DNA of 7,226 nt from NCBI GenBank assembly GCA_045652965.1, contig JAZOLI010000054.1, positions 1 through 7,226 of the forward strand. The letters run 5' to 3'. This stretch comes from Scatosoma sp045652965. Lineage in GTDB: Bacteria; Bacillota; Clostridia; Christensenellales; Borkfalkiaceae. The notes under the pieces were generated by a model that saw nothing but the letters and a program-made list of their open reading frames with translations, had not been told where the DNA came from and did no database searches. Positions 6,006 through 7,226 of this stretch are shown in pieces (position 1 is the stretch's first letter; the number at the start of each line of letters is the position of its first letter). Made by a program: the position numbers and the translations under genes.

Positions 6006-7064
6006 TTACGGATTTGTGGGCGTGGGAATCATAATCGTTGCCGAATCGCCTGTCATTACCGACGGAAGTTCGCCGTTCCATTTTGCAAGATATTCTAAAT
6101 ATTTCAAATAATCGGTGATTACCTGTATTTCTTCCGCGCTCTTGCCCGTGAAATCAATCTCGTATTCGATAGACGTTGTGCCGTCTTCGGCTTCAATTTC
6201 CGTTTCCGTGATATCAAAACCAAGCGCGCGCGCAACTTCTATGGATTTGAGCTGAATCGCAAGCGCTTCCGCTTTCGCCACTTCGATTTGCGCTTGCGCA
6301 TCCGCTTTTGCCGTTTCAATCTTGTCTTCCGCCGCAAGTTTTGCAACTTCTAATTCCTTTTCCGCGTTAACGATTGCCGTTTGCTTTTCATATTCCGCCT
6401 TAAGTTTTTCTTGTTCGGCAATCATCTTATTTTCAACCGTTTGCTCAAAAGCATCCGAGAAATCGATATTCGTAAGCACAACCGCCACGATATTCACACA
6501 ATATTCTTCCGTCACCGTCGCCTTAATCACTTCTTCCACCTGCGGAGAAATCGTCAAACGGGTTTCAATGATATTCATAGCCGAATAGGAAGAAAGCTTG
6601 GATTTTGTCTTTTCCGTCGCAACGCTTTCAATGCGGTTCGCAAGCGCAGTCAACGCACCATATTTATTAGCAATTTCAATTGCTTTTGTTGAATCGATTT
6701 GATATTGCACGGTCATTACAATATCCATCGTTTGCGCATCTGCCGAATATGCCTGCGTTTTGATTTCCAAATTTTGTACTTTCGCATCATAAATTTCATA
6801 ACTTTCCGTTATCCAAAAATCAAAATATGTACCTGCCGTACGTACCTTTTCCGCTTTACCAAGGTGTTTTACAACCGCCACTTCACCTGCATTGACCGTA
6901 TGAATACTCATAGGAAAAATTGCAAGCAAAAGCGTACAAACACCTGCCAAAACGGTCGGTAAAACCGCTTTTTTCGTTTTTCTTTTCATATAATGCTGTG
7001 CCGCAAGCATACCTGCGCCAACCGCGCCTGCCAAAAAGATTACGCCTAAAATAATACCAATCAT
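6006..7064 (-). CDS. SPFH/band-7 (prohibitin-like) membrane protein
   Basis: SPFH proteins form large membrane-bound oligomeric cages or scaffolds, often linked to proteases or membrane microdomains. This 352-residue protein has two N-terminal hydrophobic segments (about 2-22 and 34-54) with a basic KRKTKK stretch between them. The SPFH domain follows, from HTVNAGEVAVVKHLGKAEKV (about 55-74) through VQNLEIKTQAYSADAQTMDIVMTVQYQID and YCVNIVAVVLTNIDFSDAFEQTVENKMIAEQE (188-219). Next is a long alanine/glutamate/lysine coiled coil (about 205-280). The C-terminus KWNGELPSVM matches the KWDGxLPxV end of prohibitin-like proteins. Between coiled coil and that end is an acidic segment (283-312, TETEIEAEDGTTSIEYEIDF) that typical members lack. 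The start ATG 7064 has AAAGGAG at 7074-7080. It is monocistronic by appearance, with its own perfect promoter and terminator, just downstream of an rRNA operon. Confidence 0.9.
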   Translation of the reverse strand: MIGIILGVIFLAGAVGAGMLAAQHYMKRKTKKAVLPTVLAGVCTLLLAIFPMSIHTVNAGEVAVVKHLGKAEKVRTAGTYFDFWITESYEIYDAKVQNLEIKTQAYSADAQTMDIVMTVQYQIDSTKAIEIANKYGALTALANRIESVATEKTKSKLSSYSAMNIIETRLTISPQVEEVIKATVTEEYCVNIVAVVLTNIDFSDAFEQTVENKMIAEQEKLKAEYEKQTAIVNAEKELEVAKLAAEDKIETAKADAQAQIEVAKAEALAIQLKSIEVARALGFDITETEIEAEDGTTSIEYEIDFTGKSAEEIQVITDYLKYLEYLAKWNGELPSVMTGDSATIMIPTPTNP

Positions 7065-7095
7065 CTTTCTATACTCCTTTTATTGGTTTAGTTCA

Positions 7096-7124
7096 ATTAT
7101 AGCATATGCTTCTTTTATTGTCAA
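7096..7124 (-). promoter_or_regulatory. Consensus sigma-A promoter of the SPFH gene
   Basis: TTGACA (7119-7124) and TATAAT (7096-7101) with a 17-bp spacer match the consensus perfectly. Transcription from about 7089 gives a 25-nt leader holding the AAAGGAG ribosome site. Confidence 0.92.
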
Positions 7125-7136
7125 TAGGATAAAAGA

Positions 7137-7170
7137 AAAAAGAACCAAGCTTGTTTGCTTGGCTCTTTTT
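7137..7170 (-). terminator. Terminator at the end of the rRNA operon
   Basis: On the minus strand AGAGCCAAGC (7157-7166) pairs with GCTTGGTTCT (7141-7150) across a 6-nt loop and is followed by TTTTTTC and more T. The one imperfect pair is G-U only in minus-strand RNA, so it serves the 5S transcript entering from the right. It lies 13 bp before the -35 of the SPFH promoter. Confidence 0.85.
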
Positions 7171-7226
7171 GGTTGCGATTACCTATCCTCCCAGTAGTTC
7201 TCTACAAGTACTTTCGGCTAATTTTT
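7171..7226 (-). rRNA. rrf: 5S ribosomal RNA, 3' end only (continues past right edge)
   Basis: Read on the minus strand, the last 56 bases contain GCCGAAAGTACTTG, then a small helix and CTGGGAGGATAGGT, ending ATCGCAACC. This is the conserved order of the 5S 3' half: GCCGATxGTACT, a hairpin, then GGGAGAxTAGG and the closing strand that pairs with the 5' end. A terminator follows within a few bases, as at the end of an rrn operon. The exact 3' end is uncertain by several bases because the pairing 5' end is outside the window. Confidence 0.85.

Overview
The window looks like chromosomal DNA of a Bacillota bacterium, most likely class Clostridia. The grounds are a T-box leader on pheST, AGGAGG-type ribosome binding sites, consensus sigma-A promoters, a YyaB-like PH-domain protein and a 5S rRNA 3' end of clostridial style. 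I cannot name genus or species. No insertion sequence, phage gene, CRISPR array or tRNA was seen. Coding density is high and seven of the eight genes and gene fragments lie on the minus strand.

From right to left along the minus strand: the 3' end of a 5S rRNA gene (about 7171-7226) with its intrinsic terminator (7137-7170) marks the end of an rRNA operon lying beyond the right edge. Next comes an SPFH/band-7 membrane protein (6006-7064) with a perfect TTGACA-17-TATAAT promoter and a hairpin terminator. It is followed by a 426-residue protein (4579-5859) that I read as two tandem ferritin-like four-helix bundles. Its upstream region carries a 12-bp inverted repeat covering the ribosome binding site and a possible sporulation-type (sigma-K/E-like) promoter.

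The only plus-strand gene (4043-4537) encodes a small two-helix membrane protein with a YyaB-like PH domain. It converges on the ferritin-like gene at a strong terminator and diverges from a MATE efflux transporter (2440-3894). Both of these divergent genes have TATAAT boxes so close to their start codons that their mRNAs would be leaderless or nearly so. Downstream of the MATE gene is mscL (1745-2374), a mechanosensitive channel with an unusually long charged coiled-coil insert before its C-terminal bundle helix.

The left end is pheS (405-1418) and the first 129 codons of pheT (1-389), the two subunits of phenylalanyl-tRNA synthetase. They sit behind their own promoter and a T-box riboswitch (about 1441-1709) that senses uncharged tRNA-Phe. 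The specifier UUC, the UGGU tRNA-acceptor-pairing sequence, the antiterminator and the terminator can all be read directly.

The genes do not form one pathway. pheST is a housekeeping operon; MscL, MATE, SPFH and PH-domain proteins are membrane functions. The tandem ferritin-like protein is the least familiar item and the best candidate for something not yet described.
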